64,000 bases of DNA from Kaistia adipata DSM 17808 (GCF_000423225.1 NZ_KE383991.1:692217-756216), one strand, 5' to 3'; counted from the stretch's first letter, positions 8,885-17,322 are shown. The notes: a model not told the origin generated them from the letters alone. Numbers and translations: made by a program.

Positions 8885-10141
8885 ATGCCTCGCATGTCCC
8901 GCCCCGATTCGACTGCCGACGCCCCCCGCTCGGACAAGGCCCGCTTCGTCGCCTGCCTCGTGCTCGTGATCGGAACGCTGGCGACGATGGTGTCGATCGA
9001 CCTCGTCCTGCCGGCCATCCCGATGCTGCCGTCGCTGCTCGGCGGCGATGCGCAGGCGGCGCAGTATGTGCTGGCGACCTATATGGGCGGCTCCAGCGTC
9101 GGGCTGATCCTGTTCGGCGCCATCGCGCACCGCGTCGACGCCCGCCGCCTGCTCGGCTGGTCGCTGGTCGCCTATGCGATCGTCTCGGGCCTCGCCGCCT
9201 TCGCGACCGACATCTGGACGCTGAACGCCATCCGCGTCGTGCAGGGCGCGACCTCGGCCGGCGCCGCCGTGCTGCCCGCGCCGATGCTGCGCCAGCTCTT
9301 CACCGAGACGGGCGCCGTCCGCGCCGTCTCCGTCATCGGCAGCATCCAGTCGCTGGTGCCCGGTCTCGCGCCGCTGATCGGCGCCTGGCTGCTGCATGTC
9401 TCGGGCTGGCAGGCTTCTTTCATTGTCCCCGCCGTGCTGGGCGCGGCGGTCGGCCTCGTCATCCTGGCGCGGCCGTCGCTGCTGCCCTCGATGCCGCAGC
9501 GCGACGCCGACGCCAAGCCCGGCAGCTATCTCGGCCTGCTCCGCAACGCGCCCTATCTGCGCTACGCGCTCAGCCATGCGCTGATCCTCGGCGGCCTGAT
9601 CACCTTCGTGTTCAGCGCCCCCTATGTGATGGTCGAGACGATGGGCAGCTCGGTCAACGCCTTCGTCGTCTTCCAGCTCCTGAGCGTGGCGATGTTCGTG
9701 GTGACGTCCAACCTCGCCGGCATCTTCGTCAATCGCTGGGGCCCGGAACGGCTGGTGACGATCGGAACCCTGCTGGTCGGCGCTTCGGCGCTCGCCCTCC
9801 TCGCCTATGCCCTCGCGGGCGGTTCCAGCGTCGTCGTCCTGCTCCTGATCATGCTGCCGGTGACGGCGGGGCTCGGCCTGCGCGGCGGTGTCGGCTTCGT
9901 CAAGTCGCTGGCTGCCTCCGCGCCCGACGAGGCGCGCGGCTCGGCGGCGCTGATGCTCGCCATCACGCTGCTGCCGACGATCGGCACCGCGCTGGTCGCG
10001 CCGTTCATACAGTACGGCCTGCCGGCGCTCGCGGTCGCCTTCGCGCTGATCACGCTGCCGGCCGTCGCCTGCATCTACCTGCTGCCGCGCTTCGAGGGCG
10101 CGACGAGCGCGAGCAGCGCCGCCGCCGTGCATCTCGGCTGA
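8885..10141 (+). CDS. MFS transporter, Bcr/CflA drug-resistance family
   Basis: A 418-residue inner-membrane transporter with about 12 helices. The opening helix (ACLVLVIGTLATMVSIDLVLPAI) and the following SIDLVLPAIPMLPSLL segment are typical of the Bcr/CflA multidrug proton antiporters, which carry a conserved D-x-x-L-P in helix 1. RVVQGATSAGAAVLPAPMLRQLF matches the family's R-x-x-Q-G-x-x-x-A motif in helix 4. The start is either ATG 8885 or ATG 8894; neither has a clear ribosome site. The nearest gene downstream (DUF1127) has its own promoter region. Substrate unknown. Confidence 0.85.
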   Translation: MPRMSRPDSTADAPRSDKARFVACLVLVIGTLATMVSIDLVLPAIPMLPSLLGGDAQAAQYVLATYMGGSSVGLILFGAIAHRVDARRLLGWSLVAYAIVSGLAAFATDIWTLNAIRVVQGATSAGAAVLPAPMLRQLFTETGAVRAVSVIGSIQSLVPGLAPLIGAWLLHVSGWQASFIVPAVLGAAVGLVILARPSLLPSMPQRDADAKPGSYLGLLRNAPYLRYALSHALILGGLITFVFSAPYVMVETMGSSVNAFVVFQLLSVAMFVVTSNLAGIFVNRWGPERLVTIGTLLVGASALALLAYALAGGSSVVVLLLIMLPVTAGLGLRGGVGFVKSLAASAPDEARGSAALMLAITLLPTIGTALVAPFIQYGLPALAVAFALITLPAVACIYLLPRFEGATSASSAAAVHLG

Positions 10142-10254
10142 TCTCCGGCGAGCGCAACCTTCCGCTGCGTGACCCGCATCACATCCGGCCGGCCCGATTT
10201 CTCCTATCAAGCCGACGTCGGCCATCACGGCCGAAGCCTGGAGAGGAGAACACC

Positions 10255-10404
10255 ATGTCCCGGAACACGAACGGCCTGACCCGCTGGTGGCGCCAACGCC
10301 AGGCGCGCAACAGCCTGCTATCGATGGACGACCGCATGCTGCGCGACATCGGCGTCTCGCGCGGCGATATCGACGCCTATGTCAGCGGCGCGCGGCAGCG
10401 CTGA
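10255..10404 (+). CDS. DUF1127 domain protein
   Basis: A 49-residue basic protein with a strong ribosome site (GGAGAGGAG, seven bases before the ATG). The second half, LLSMDDRMLRDIGVSRGDID, is the DUF1127 signature (L-x-x-x-x-D-R-x-L-x-D-I-G-x-x-R). In alphaproteobacteria such small Arg-rich proteins have been tied to RNA binding, phosphate and carbon metabolism and stress responses; which applies here is not visible. It is convergent with the protease gene, the stops being 25 bases apart. Confidence 0.9.
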   Translation: MSRNTNGLTRWWRQRQARNSLLSMDDRMLRDIGVSRGDIDAYVSGARQR

Positions 10405-10429
10405 TGGGCCAGCCGCTCCGCCCGCCTGA

Positions 10430-11329
10430 TCAGAAGCCGCCCGAGGCGAAGGCGCGGCCCGCATCCAGAATGGCAGCGTCGGTCCCGAGCGCGGTCGTAA
10501 CGCTGCCCCCCTTCTCGCTGTAAGGGGCGCCCTTGTAGCGGGGATCCCGCCACGGTCCGGTCGTGATCGTGATGCCGCGGAACACCAGCTCGCCATTGAC
10601 TCGCGAGAGGTGCATGCCGCCGGACGAAGCGCCCGTCGCGTCGCAATCCGTGCGGAAGAACGAGGTCGCCGCCGCCGAGCGCGACTTGTCGATGGAGCGC
10701 CGCACGCGGCAGCCCTGCGCGACGGGAATGTCCTTGTCGACTTCCTTTTCCATGTCGGCCGGATGCGCGCTGATGACGACCAGCTTGTCGCCGTTTCGGA
10801 CCGGCACGTCGGGCGCGACCGGGAACGGCACGGCGCCGGCCACCGGCTCGGCCAGCCGCACGATCGCCCAGTCATTGTTCGATCCCGCCTTCGGCCGCTT
10901 CGACCCGAATTTCGTGCCGTCGTCGACGACGAGGTCGATCATCGGCCCGCCGGGGCTCTGCGGCCGGAAGAAGCATTTCCAGCGCCGCTTGCCCGACGGC
11001 TCGAAGAAGACATGGGCGGCGGTCAGGATCTGCTGGTTGGTCAGGAACAGTGCGCCCGAGCCGACCGAAGGCGACGGCGACAGGCAGCCGACATAGCCCG
11101 AGACCTGTCGGATCCGGCTCATCTCGCCGCGCGACAGGCCGAGCGACAGCCCGATCACGGGGAGCGAATCGCGGTCATCCTTGCCGTCGATGATGTTGAC
11201 CGGCGTGAGGTAGGGCGGCGTTCCGGCGACGGGGCCGGCGACCAGGGCCCGCCCGGCGGAAACCCCGAGATCGAGAGCCTGGGACGGCAAGGGAAGGCAG
11301 AGGGCGAGGCAGAAAAGGAGGGTGCGCAT
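10430..11329 (-). CDS. Secreted trypsin-like serine protease
   Basis: A 299-residue protein. I start at ATG 11329 because MRTLLFCLALCLPLPSQALD is a clear signal peptide; the frame is open 32 codons further up but without a signal. The catalytic triad of the trypsin (S1) fold is visible: His in ILTAAHVFF, Asp in NDWAIVRL, and Ser in DCDATGASSGG. The Ser motif is GASSGG rather than the classical GDSGG, as in V8/glutamyl-endopeptidase-like bacterial members. It should act in the periplasm or outside the cell. It is divergent from the hydroxylase-type gene. Confidence 0.8.
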   Translation of the reverse strand: MRTLLFCLALCLPLPSQALDLGVSAGRALVAGPVAGTPPYLTPVNIIDGKDDRDSLPVIGLSLGLSRGEMSRIRQVSGYVGCLSPSPSVGSGALFLTNQQILTAAHVFFEPSGKRRWKCFFRPQSPGGPMIDLVVDDGTKFGSKRPKAGSNNDWAIVRLAEPVAGAVPFPVAPDVPVRNGDKLVVISAHPADMEKEVDKDIPVAQGCRVRRSIDKSRSAAATSFFRTDCDATGASSGGMHLSRVNGELVFRGITITTGPWRDPRYKGAPYSEKGGSVTTALGTDAAILDAGRAFASGGF

Positions 11330-11499
11330 GGCGCGACATTGCCATGCCGCCCCGCCTGCGTCACCAGCGATGCACGCCTCGATCACCTTGCGTAAACATA
11401 TTTGCAGCGAGTTTCGGTTCGCCACTTGTGGTCCAGCCGTTAAGCTGGCTCAATTCATGGGAGCATCTTTCCGACGCGTATCGAGACTGGGTTTTTGAA

Positions 11500-12066
11500 A
11501 TGCAGTTGAGACCGGTCACCTACTATTCCGATTTCGTCATCTATCCGGTCACCCTGGCCGGCCTGGTCGCGGCGGCGATCTTCTGGCAGGGGTCGATCAG
11601 TCCATTGACCTGGATCGCCGCCTATGCGGTCGGACTGTCTGTCTGGACGCTGGCGGAATACCTGATCCATCGCGGCGTGCTGCACAACGTCGTCTATTTC
11701 CGAGAATTGCACGACCAACACCACGCGGCGCCGACCGACCTGATCGGCACGCCGATCTGGCTCAGCTTCGTCGTCATCGCGGCGGTCGTCTTCTGGCCGA
11801 GCTGGTATCTGTTCGGGCTCGGCATCGCCAGCGGCTTCACCGCCGGCGTCGTCACCGGCTATGTCGGCTACAGCTTCGTCCACCACGTGCTGCATCACTG
11901 GCATCCGCCGCATGGCAGCTACCTGTACAAGGTGAAGCGCCGCCACGCCCTGCACCACCACAACGACGTGGAGGGCAATTTCGGCGTCACGACCCTGTTC
12001 TGGGACCACGTCTTCGGCACGGCGATCCCCGACCGCCCCGGCCAGGCGGCTCGCGCCCGGCGCTGA
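11500..12066 (+). CDS. Fatty acid hydroxylase / sterol desaturase superfamily protein
   Basis: An integral-membrane diiron enzyme of 188 residues if started at ATG 11500 (MQLRPVTYYSDFVIYPVTLA). The eight-histidine signature is complete: HRGVLH, then ELHDQHH, then HHVLHHWHPPH, and finally RRHALHHH near the C terminus. Members hydroxylate or desaturate lipids such as fatty acids, carotenoids or sterols. The frame continues open to 11344 upstream with no better start; an N-terminal extension cannot be excluded. Substrate unknown. Confidence 0.8.
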   Translation: MQLRPVTYYSDFVIYPVTLAGLVAAAIFWQGSISPLTWIAAYAVGLSVWTLAEYLIHRGVLHNVVYFRELHDQHHAAPTDLIGTPIWLSFVVIAAVVFWPSWYLFGLGIASGFTAGVVTGYVGYSFVHHVLHHWHPPHGSYLYKVKRRHALHHHNDVEGNFGVTTLFWDHVFGTAIPDRPGQAARARR

Positions 12067-12082
12067 GGCGTCGGAAGCCCGA

Positions 12083-12367
12083 TCAGCCGTCGTTGGCGGA
12101 GCTCAGCTCCTCGGGCCGCTTGCCCTCGTCGCGCTGGGCGCGGCGAAGGCGGACGCCCGGACCGCCCTCGACCAGCTGCCCGTCATCCTCGAAGATCACG
12201 CCGGCGGCCGTGAGCGTCTCGCGGAGCAGGAGATCGACGCGGGGGCCGACCGTTTCGCCGCCCTCAAAGCGTTGCACCACGTCGAGCGAAACGCCGGACT
12301 TGAGCGCGAGGTCCTCGACACTCCAGCCCAGGCCTGCTCGCGCCATCCTGCATTGAACCACGTTCAT
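12083..12367 (-). CDS. Small XRE-type helix-turn-helix protein
   Basis: A 94-residue protein starting at ATG 12367. Residues 3-45 (QCRMARAGLGWSVEDLALKS, then GVSLDVVQRFEGGE) follow the Cro/CI helix-turn-helix pattern: A-R-x-x-x-x-x-S-x-x-x-L-A-x-x-x-G-V-S. The remainder, which reads LLLRETLTAAGVIFEDDGQL, resembles the second half of many alphaproteobacterial XRE proteins, where AGVxFE recurs. It is divergent from a similarly built gene at 12536, with 168 bases between the starts. Likely a DNA-binding regulator of unknown target. Confidence 0.7.
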   Translation of the reverse strand: MNVVQCRMARAGLGWSVEDLALKSGVSLDVVQRFEGGETVGPRVDLLLRETLTAAGVIFEDDGQLVEGGPGVRLRRAQRDEGKRPEELSSANDG

Positions 12368-12535
12368 GTCGCTGCACCATCGGGAGGCTTTTGGGAAAAC
12401 CAGTAGACCACCGACGCGGGGGAACGGCAATGCGCCGGCTTGCCGTCCGCCCGGCCACGAGGCGTCACCGCGCTGCCGCGGCCGGTTGCGACGGCGCGGC
12501 GCGCGCGCCATGATGGAAGCCAGCCAGGAGGATCC

Positions 12536-12859
12536 ATGTTCGAGCCCCCCTTTCTGACCGGTCGCCTGATCGCTGCGGCACGCGCGCTGACCGGCGTCAG
12601 CCTCGAGGTCCTGGCGCGCCGCGCCGGTCTCGACGTCGAGCACATGCGCCTCGCCGAGGACAGCGGCAGCGCGCTGCTCGAATCGGCGACGGACTCCGAG
12701 GCGATCCTCCATGCGCTGGAGCATTTCGGCGCGGTCCTCCTCCCCGAGGCAGATGGGTTCGGCGCCGGCGTCCGGCTGAAATTCACCCGCCAGGACGCCA
12801 AGCAGATCGCCCGCCTCGAAGGCGAAGGCGGCCCGGCTGGGGACGACGACGCGATCTAG
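12536..12859 (+). CDS. Small HTH-like protein, possibly related to its divergent neighbour
   Basis: A 107-residue protein with a good ribosome site (AGGAGG, three bases before the ATG 12536). Residues 10-35 (GRLIAAARALTGVSLEVLAR, then RAGLDVEHM) fit the XRE helix-turn-helix spacing, and ILHALEHFGAVLLPEADGFG parallels the L-x-x-A-G-V-x-F-x-E-D-x-G segment of the divergent 12367 gene. The C terminus is acidic (GDDDAI). The likely role is a DNA-binding regulator; no target is visible. Confidence 0.65.
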   Translation: MFEPPFLTGRLIAAARALTGVSLEVLARRAGLDVEHMRLAEDSGSALLESATDSEAILHALEHFGAVLLPEADGFGAGVRLKFTRQDAKQIARLEGEGGPAGDDDAI

Positions 12860-12924
12860 GCAGCGTCATCCGCAGGTACCGTGCTAGATCGGGGCTCCCA
12901 GGCAGGAAATATCGAGGCAAGGTC

Positions 12925-13623
12925 GTGTGGAGATTCGGACGGAAGCCCCGCCTCCTTCTGCATGTTGGAACGCACAAGACCGGCACCACCAGCATCCAGA
13001 AGGTGCTGCACGATCATCGCCCCTATGACCGCGAGCGCGGCCTGTTCTATCCCGTGCCGCCGCGAGCGCTGATACCGTCCAGCCACCCCCATCACGATCT
13101 CGCGCATTGCCTTGCCGGCGACAGACCCGAGGAACGCGCGCGGGCAGCCATATTCCGTACCTACGTTCGCAAGGCCGCGCATCCGCAGGATCGCATCGTG
13201 ATCAGCTCGGAACCGCTCTATCGCCATGTCCTCGGAATGGACTGGACCTCGGCATCCTGGTCGGATTCGTCCGCGTACTGGCCGGCGCGGGAGGCTTATC
13301 TGAAGCGCCTGCGCCGCTGGCTGTCGCCGTTTGACGTTTCCGTTCTGATGTTCGTCCGGGAGAAGCGCGCGTTTGCCATCTCGCTCGCGGCCGAAATGGC
13401 CCGCAAGCAGACCCTGTCGGTCAGCGCCGACGAGTTGATGACCATGCACAGCCCGCAACTCTTCGACTACGAGCGCCAGATCGCGCTCCTGTCGCGGCAT
13501 GTCGGCCCGGTCAGCGTCGTCGACTATGACGATTCGGTCGCGCGCGGAGGAAGCGTCGTCGCCTTCTATGCGGCGCTCGGCCTCGAGCCGCCCCCGGGAT
13601 CCGCGATGTTCGCGTGCGGGTGA
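12925..13623 (+). CDS. Sulfotransferase-like protein, C terminus possibly frameshifted
   Basis: A 232-residue protein from GTG 12925. The N-terminal LLLHVGTHKTGTTSIQKVL is the phosphosulfate-binding loop typical of PAPS-dependent sulfotransferases (H-x-G-x-x-K-T-G-T-T), and RIVISSEPLYRH plus VSVLMFVREKRAFAISLAAE fit the second (3'-phosphate-binding) region. Family members transfer sulfate from PAPS to carbohydrates or other acceptors. The frame stops abruptly after LEPPPGSAMFACG, while the next frame continues from the same point for 22 more sensible codons (see findings). No acceptor-related genes are adjacent. Confidence 0.65.
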   Translation: MWRFGRKPRLLLHVGTHKTGTTSIQKVLHDHRPYDRERGLFYPVPPRALIPSSHPHHDLAHCLAGDRPEERARAAIFRTYVRKAAHPQDRIVISSEPLYRHVLGMDWTSASWSDSSAYWPAREAYLKRLRRWLSPFDVSVLMFVREKRAFAISLAAEMARKQTLSVSADELMTMHSPQLFDYERQIALLSRHVGPVSVVDYDDSVARGGSVVAFYAALGLEPPPGSAMFACG

Positions 13624-13663
13624 CGAACGAACTCGATGCCCCTGTCGCGGCCGACACGCAGGT

Positions 13664-13987
13664 CTAGGACCGGCGGAACGCCCTTAGCATCACGGTCGTG
13701 ATCCCGAGACTGCCCGCCATCAGGAAGCCGATGGCCAGCAACGGACAGGCAACAGCGACCGCCTGCCACCAGGGCCAGCCCCAGCCATGGACCATCCCGT
13801 AGATCGCGACAACGATCATGGCGAACGAACCGAGCTGTCCTGCAAGGACCGCCACCACGAAGGCAAGGATCGAGGCGGCCGTTCCGAGGCCGAACCAGGC
13901 ATCCAGGCCTTCAAAGAAGGCGAACGCCTGAAAGAGAAGCAGGCAGCCCCAAAGCCCGAAAACAACGATCCCGCCTATGACCTGCAT
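13664..13987 (-). CDS. Small three-helix membrane protein of unknown function
   Basis: A 107-residue protein started at ATG 13987, with GGGGGC just upstream. It contains about three hydrophobic segments: VIGGIVVFGLWGCLLLFQAF, ILAFVVAVLAGQLGSFAMIV, and WWQAVAVACPLLAIGFLMAG. The tail MLRAFRRS is basic. I recognise no family. It is convergent with the sulfotransferase-like gene and lies downstream of the two tRNA-Lys genes, separated from them by a terminator. Confidence 0.6.
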   Translation of the reverse strand: MQVIGGIVVFGLWGCLLLFQAFAFFEGLDAWFGLGTAASILAFVVAVLAGQLGSFAMIVVAIYGMVHGWGWPWWQAVAVACPLLAIGFLMAGSLGITTVMLRAFRRS

Positions 13988-14075
13988 GCTGCCCCCGTTG
14001 CGAATCGGCTGCGGGTCGCGCGCTCCCCTCATTGCGGGTTTCGCGGGTCGCATGCCCCAATTGCGCTCTGAAACG

Positions 14076-14112
14076 AAAAAGGCCGCCGGTTCGATGAACC
14101 AGGCGGCCTTTT
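14076..14112 (-). terminator. Terminator of the tRNA-Lys pair
   Basis: On the minus strand the RNA ends in a GGCCGCC / GGCGGCC stem followed by five U, four bases past the CCA end of the first tRNA-Lys. A T-run on the other side means it could also act in the opposite direction. Confidence 0.8.
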
Positions 14113-14116
14113 GAAG

Positions 14117-14192
14117 TGGTGGGTGCACTAGGGATCGAACCTAGGACAAGCTGATTAAGAGTCAGCTGCTCTACCAACTGAGCTATGCACCC
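14117..14192 (-). tRNA. tRNA-Lys (CTT anticodon), copy 1
   Basis: A 76-base cloverleaf with encoded CCA. The acceptor stem GGGTGCA pairs with TGCACCC, the anticodon loop is CTCTTAA on a GCTGA/TCAGC stem, giving anticodon CTT, and the T arm reads CTAGGTTCGATCCCTAG. It is identical in sequence to copy 2, 57 bases upstream in transcription. Confidence 0.97.
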
Positions 14193-14249
14193 GAAAGCGA
14201 CGCGGCGGGACCGATCTTTATAGATCTGCGGCTCGCCTGCCGAAATCGG

Positions 14250-14325
14250 TGGTGGGTGCACTAGGGATCGAACCTAGGACAAGCTGATTAAGAGTCAGCT
14301 GCTCTACCAACTGAGCTATGCACCC
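14250..14325 (-). tRNA. tRNA-Lys (CTT anticodon), copy 2
   Basis: Identical to the other copy over all 76 bases, including the CCA end. It is the promoter-proximal one of the pair on the minus strand. The two are most likely cotranscribed and processed apart. Confidence 0.97.
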
Positions 14326-14563
14326 ATCGTCTGGCGGCGTCGCAACCTGCGCTGCGGCGCCCCGGAACGAGGCGGTATGTAGCAAAGCGCTCCCGGCCTG
14401 TCCAGCCGCCCGTTCAACGGACTGTGGAAATCTTCCCGAATGCCGGCGCGGGACGGCATGAAACTGTCACGCAACCGTCATCCCGACGTCATCGGCCGCC
14501 GCTCTATTGCGCCGCGATCCAGGCGTCCGCGCCTCAGAGGGCCATGAAATGATTGGGGAAATC

Positions 14564-16771
14564 ATGTTGAAGCCGATCCTGCGCGGCGCGCTCGCCGCCT
14601 CTCTCCTCGCCGGCACCGCGCTCGCCTCGAACGCCGCCGAGATGTTCAACCGCATCAGCACGTTCCACGTCGTCGACAATCTGCCCGGCGATGCCGATGC
14701 CGCCAAGGAGACCGTCGCCGAGATCATCACCGCGACCGAGGACGGCCAGACGCTGGTCTATACCGACAGCCCCGGCCAGCGCATCGGCCTGATCGACATC
14801 ACCGACCCGAAGGCGCCGAAGCACGCCGGCACGGTGGCGCTCGACGGCGAGCCGACCTCGACCGTCGTGATCGGCGGCCGCGCCTATGTCGGCGTCGTCA
14901 CGTCGAAGTCGAAGAGCGAGCCCTCGGGCCATCTCGCTGTCATCGACCTCGCCTCGAAGACGGTCAAGGCGACCTGCGACCTCGCCGGCCAGCCGGACTC
15001 GCTCGCCAGGAGCCCGGACGGCAAGTTCCTCGCCATCGCGATCGAGAACGAGCGTGACGAGGACATCCATGACGGCGCCATCCCGCAGCTGCCCGGTGGC
15101 TCGCTGCTGAGCTTCGCCGTCGGCGCCGACGGCGTCGATTGCGCCGCCAAGGCGACGATCGACGTGGCCGGCCTCGCCGCGATCGCGCCGGAGGATCCGG
15201 AGCCCGAATTCGTCGACATCAACGACCAGAACCAGGTCGTCCTGACGCTTCAGGAAAACAACCACATCGTCATCGCCGACCTCGCCACCGGCAAGGTCGT
15301 GAACCACTTCTCCGCCGGCGCCGTCGACCTCGACGGCATCGACGTGAAGAAGGACGGCGTGATCGACCTCTCCGGCAAAATGGAAAAGGTCGCCCGCGAG
15401 CCGGACGGCGTGCAGTGGATCGACGCGGAGCGCTTCGTCACCGCCAATGAGGGCGACTGGAAGGGCGGCTCGCGCGGCTTCACCATCTTCAGGACCGACG
15501 GCACCGTCGACTACGAGAGCGGCACCGCGCTCGAATACGAGACCGCCCGCCTCGGCCACTATCCGGAAAAGCGCAACAAGAAGGGCAACGAGCCGGAAGG
15601 CGCCGAAGTCGCCAGCTTCGGCGACGATCATCTGATCTTCGTCGGCTCCGAGCGCGCCTCGCTGGTCGGCGTCTACAAGGACGAGGGGGCCGGCAAGGCG
15701 CCGACGCTGCTGCAGGCGCTGCCGGGCGGCATCGGCCCCGAGGGCCTGCTCGCCATCCCCGCGCGCAAGCTCTTCGTCACGGCGTCCGAGAACGACCTGC
15801 GCGAGGACGGCCTGATCGGCTCCGTCGTGACGATCTACGAGCGCAGCGACGCGCCGGCCGCCTACCCGACCATCACCTCGGCCGACAAGGACGGCAAGCC
15901 GATCGCCTGGGCGGCGCTCTCCGGCACCGTCGCGGACGCCAGGGAAGCCGGCAAGCTCTACGCCGTCATCGACAGCGCCCAGTCGATCGGCCGCATCCTG
16001 ACGATCGACGCCACCAACACCCCGGCGCTGATCACCGAGGAGATCACCGTCACCAAGGACGGCAAGCCGGTCGAGAAGCTCGACCTCGAGGGCATCGCGC
16101 TCTCGAGCGACGGCGGCTTCTGGCTCGCCTCGGAAGGCAATCCCGAGCGCGAAAAGAACAAGACCCAGTCCTCGCTCGTCCGCGTCGACGCCAAGGGCGT
16201 CGTGCAGGAGGAGATCGCGCTTCCCGAGGCGCTCGCGGCCCATGCCACGCGCTTCGGCTTCGAGGGCGTGACGGTGACCGGTTCCGGTGCCGACGAGACC
16301 GTCTGGGTCGCCGTGCAGCGTGAGTGGAAGGACGATCCGAAGGGCTTCACCAAGCTCCTCGCCTACAAGCCCGCGTCGAAGGAATGGGGCGCCGTGCACT
16401 ATCCGCTCGACAAGGCGGAAAAGGGCTGGGTCGGCCTCTCCGAGCTCACCGCGGTGCCGGGCGGCCTCGTCGCCATCGAGCGCGACAACCAGATCGGCCG
16501 CGACGCGAAGATCAAGAAGCTGACCTTCGTCTCGCTCGACGGCGTCACCGCTGCCCCGCTCGGCGGCGAACTGCCCAAGGTCGCGAAGCAGGACCTCACC
16601 GACCTTCTGCCGCTGCTGCAGGCGACGAACGGCTATGTCCTCGACAAGATCGAGAGCTTTGCCCTCGACGCCGCCGGCAATGGCTACGCGATCACCGACA
16701 ATGACGGCGTCGACGACCATTCCGGCGAGACGCAGTTCCTGCGCCTCGGCAAGATCGCCGTGCCGAAGTAA
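14564..16771 (+). CDS. Secreted phytase-like esterase family protein
   Basis: A 735-residue protein. ATG 14564 is chosen because GGGGAA lies seven bases before it and MLKPILRGALAASLLAGTAL, ending ASNAAE, is a clean signal peptide. The first half repeats beta-propeller-like units (GLIDITDPKAPKHAGTVALD, HLAVIDLASKTV). The second half carries the phytase-like/esterase-like signature, including LDLEGIALSSDGGFWLASEG and FGFEGVTVTGSGADETVWVA, and ends YAITDNDGVDDHSGETQFL. Members are periplasmic or outer-membrane-associated hydrolases with esterase-like activity; true phytate hydrolysis is unproven for most. Monocistronic, with its own terminator. Confidence 0.8.
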   Translation: MLKPILRGALAASLLAGTALASNAAEMFNRISTFHVVDNLPGDADAAKETVAEIITATEDGQTLVYTDSPGQRIGLIDITDPKAPKHAGTVALDGEPTSTVVIGGRAYVGVVTSKSKSEPSGHLAVIDLASKTVKATCDLAGQPDSLARSPDGKFLAIAIENERDEDIHDGAIPQLPGGSLLSFAVGADGVDCAAKATIDVAGLAAIAPEDPEPEFVDINDQNQVVLTLQENNHIVIADLATGKVVNHFSAGAVDLDGIDVKKDGVIDLSGKMEKVAREPDGVQWIDAERFVTANEGDWKGGSRGFTIFRTDGTVDYESGTALEYETARLGHYPEKRNKKGNEPEGAEVASFGDDHLIFVGSERASLVGVYKDEGAGKAPTLLQALPGGIGPEGLLAIPARKLFVTASENDLREDGLIGSVVTIYERSDAPAAYPTITSADKDGKPIAWAALSGTVADAREAGKLYAVIDSAQSIGRILTIDATNTPALITEEITVTKDGKPVEKLDLEGIALSSDGGFWLASEGNPEREKNKTQSSLVRVDAKGVVQEEIALPEALAAHATRFGFEGVTVTGSGADETVWVAVQREWKDDPKGFTKLLAYKPASKEWGAVHYPLDKAEKGWVGLSELTAVPGGLVAIERDNQIGRDAKIKKLTFVSLDGVTAAPLGGELPKVAKQDLTDLLPLLQATNGYVLDKIESFALDAAGNGYAITDNDGVDDHSGETQFLRLGKIAVPK

Positions 16772-16797
16772 GACCTGGCCTCAGGGCCGGGAATGGC

Positions 16798-16826
16798 GGC
16801 GTCCTGCGCAAGCGGGACGCCGTTTT
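16798..16826 (+). terminator. Terminator after the phytase-like gene
   Basis: A GGCGTCC / GGACGCC stem closes a ten-base loop and is followed by GTTTTCGTTT, 26 bases after the stop codon. Confidence 0.75.
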
Positions 16827-16875
16827 CGTTTGGGACCCGCCTCTCATGGCCGGACGGCCTCCCATGCTCGACCAT

Positions 16876-17016
16876 CATCCTGAGGCGCCCGGCGAAGCCG
16901 GGCCTCGAAGGAGGGCCCAGTACCCACGCCCGCCTGGGGCGCGACTCCACCTAGGACCGGCGTCACGCTGGAGCCTCCTTCGAGGCTTCGCCCACGCGAA
17001 GCACCTCAGGATGAGG
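16876..17016. repeat. Long inverted palindromic element, type A copy 1
   Basis: The left arm begins CATCCTGAGG and continues through the small hairpin GCCCGGCGAAGCCGGGC to CCTCGAAGGAGG. The right arm mirrors it, from CCTCCTTCGAGG to CCTCAGGATG. A second copy with the same arms and a different middle lies at 42019-42152. Such elements are common between genes in Rhizobiales; their role is unknown. Confidence 0.85.
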
Positions 17017-17044
17017 GCGGAGCGGATCGCGGGCGGCAAATCTC

Positions 17045-17174
17045 TACCTCTCCCAGAGGGAGAGGTCGACGGCCGGAGGCCGGCGGGTGAGGGGCTGCGA
17101 CCTATCCAGGTGGTTCCCTACCCCCTCACCCGGAGCTTCGCTCCGACCTCTCCCTCAGGGAGAGGTGAAGGGAA
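17045..17174. repeat. Palindromic repeat cluster, type B (CCTCTCCC...GGGAGAGG)
   Basis: Two short perfect palindromes of the form ACCTCTCCC-n-GGGAGAGGT frame the block (17046-17066 and about 17150-17168). Between them the pair GGTGAGGGG / CCCCTCACC forms a further inverted repeat. A related but longer arm, CCCGACCTCTCC/GGAGAGGTCGGG, occurs at 27159-27188. Confidence 0.75.
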
Positions 17175-17212
17175 GGCGGCGTGGCGGGCCTTGTCCAATT
17201 ACGGGCCAGACA

Positions 17213-17244
17213 CTCAGGATGAGGGCGGAGCGGATCGCGGGCCA
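17213..17244. repeat. Partial copy of the type A repeat tail
   Basis: The stretch CTCAGGATGAGGGCGGAGCG and its next 12 bases repeat the end of the type A element at about 17005-17036. The left part of the element is missing here. The 16.83-17.26 kb interval therefore holds nothing but repeats. Confidence 0.7.
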
Positions 17245-17265
17245 GCTCTCCGACGCCCCCACGAA

Positions 17266-17295
17266 CAAAAACGGCCGCGTCATCGACGCGGCCGC
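17266..17295 (-). terminator. Terminator of leuA
   Basis: On the minus strand a ten-base stem CGGCCGCGTC / GACGCGGCCG with a three-base loop is followed by a run of five U, 28 bases after the leuA stop. Confidence 0.9.
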
Positions 17296-17322
17296 TTGCA
17301 TTTCAGAGTGCCAAAAACCCGA

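Noticed and set aside
13911-14261. 116-codon minus-strand frame across the tRNA-Lys genes
   Set aside because: It reads through two tRNAs and a terminator and has no ribosome site or recognisable product.
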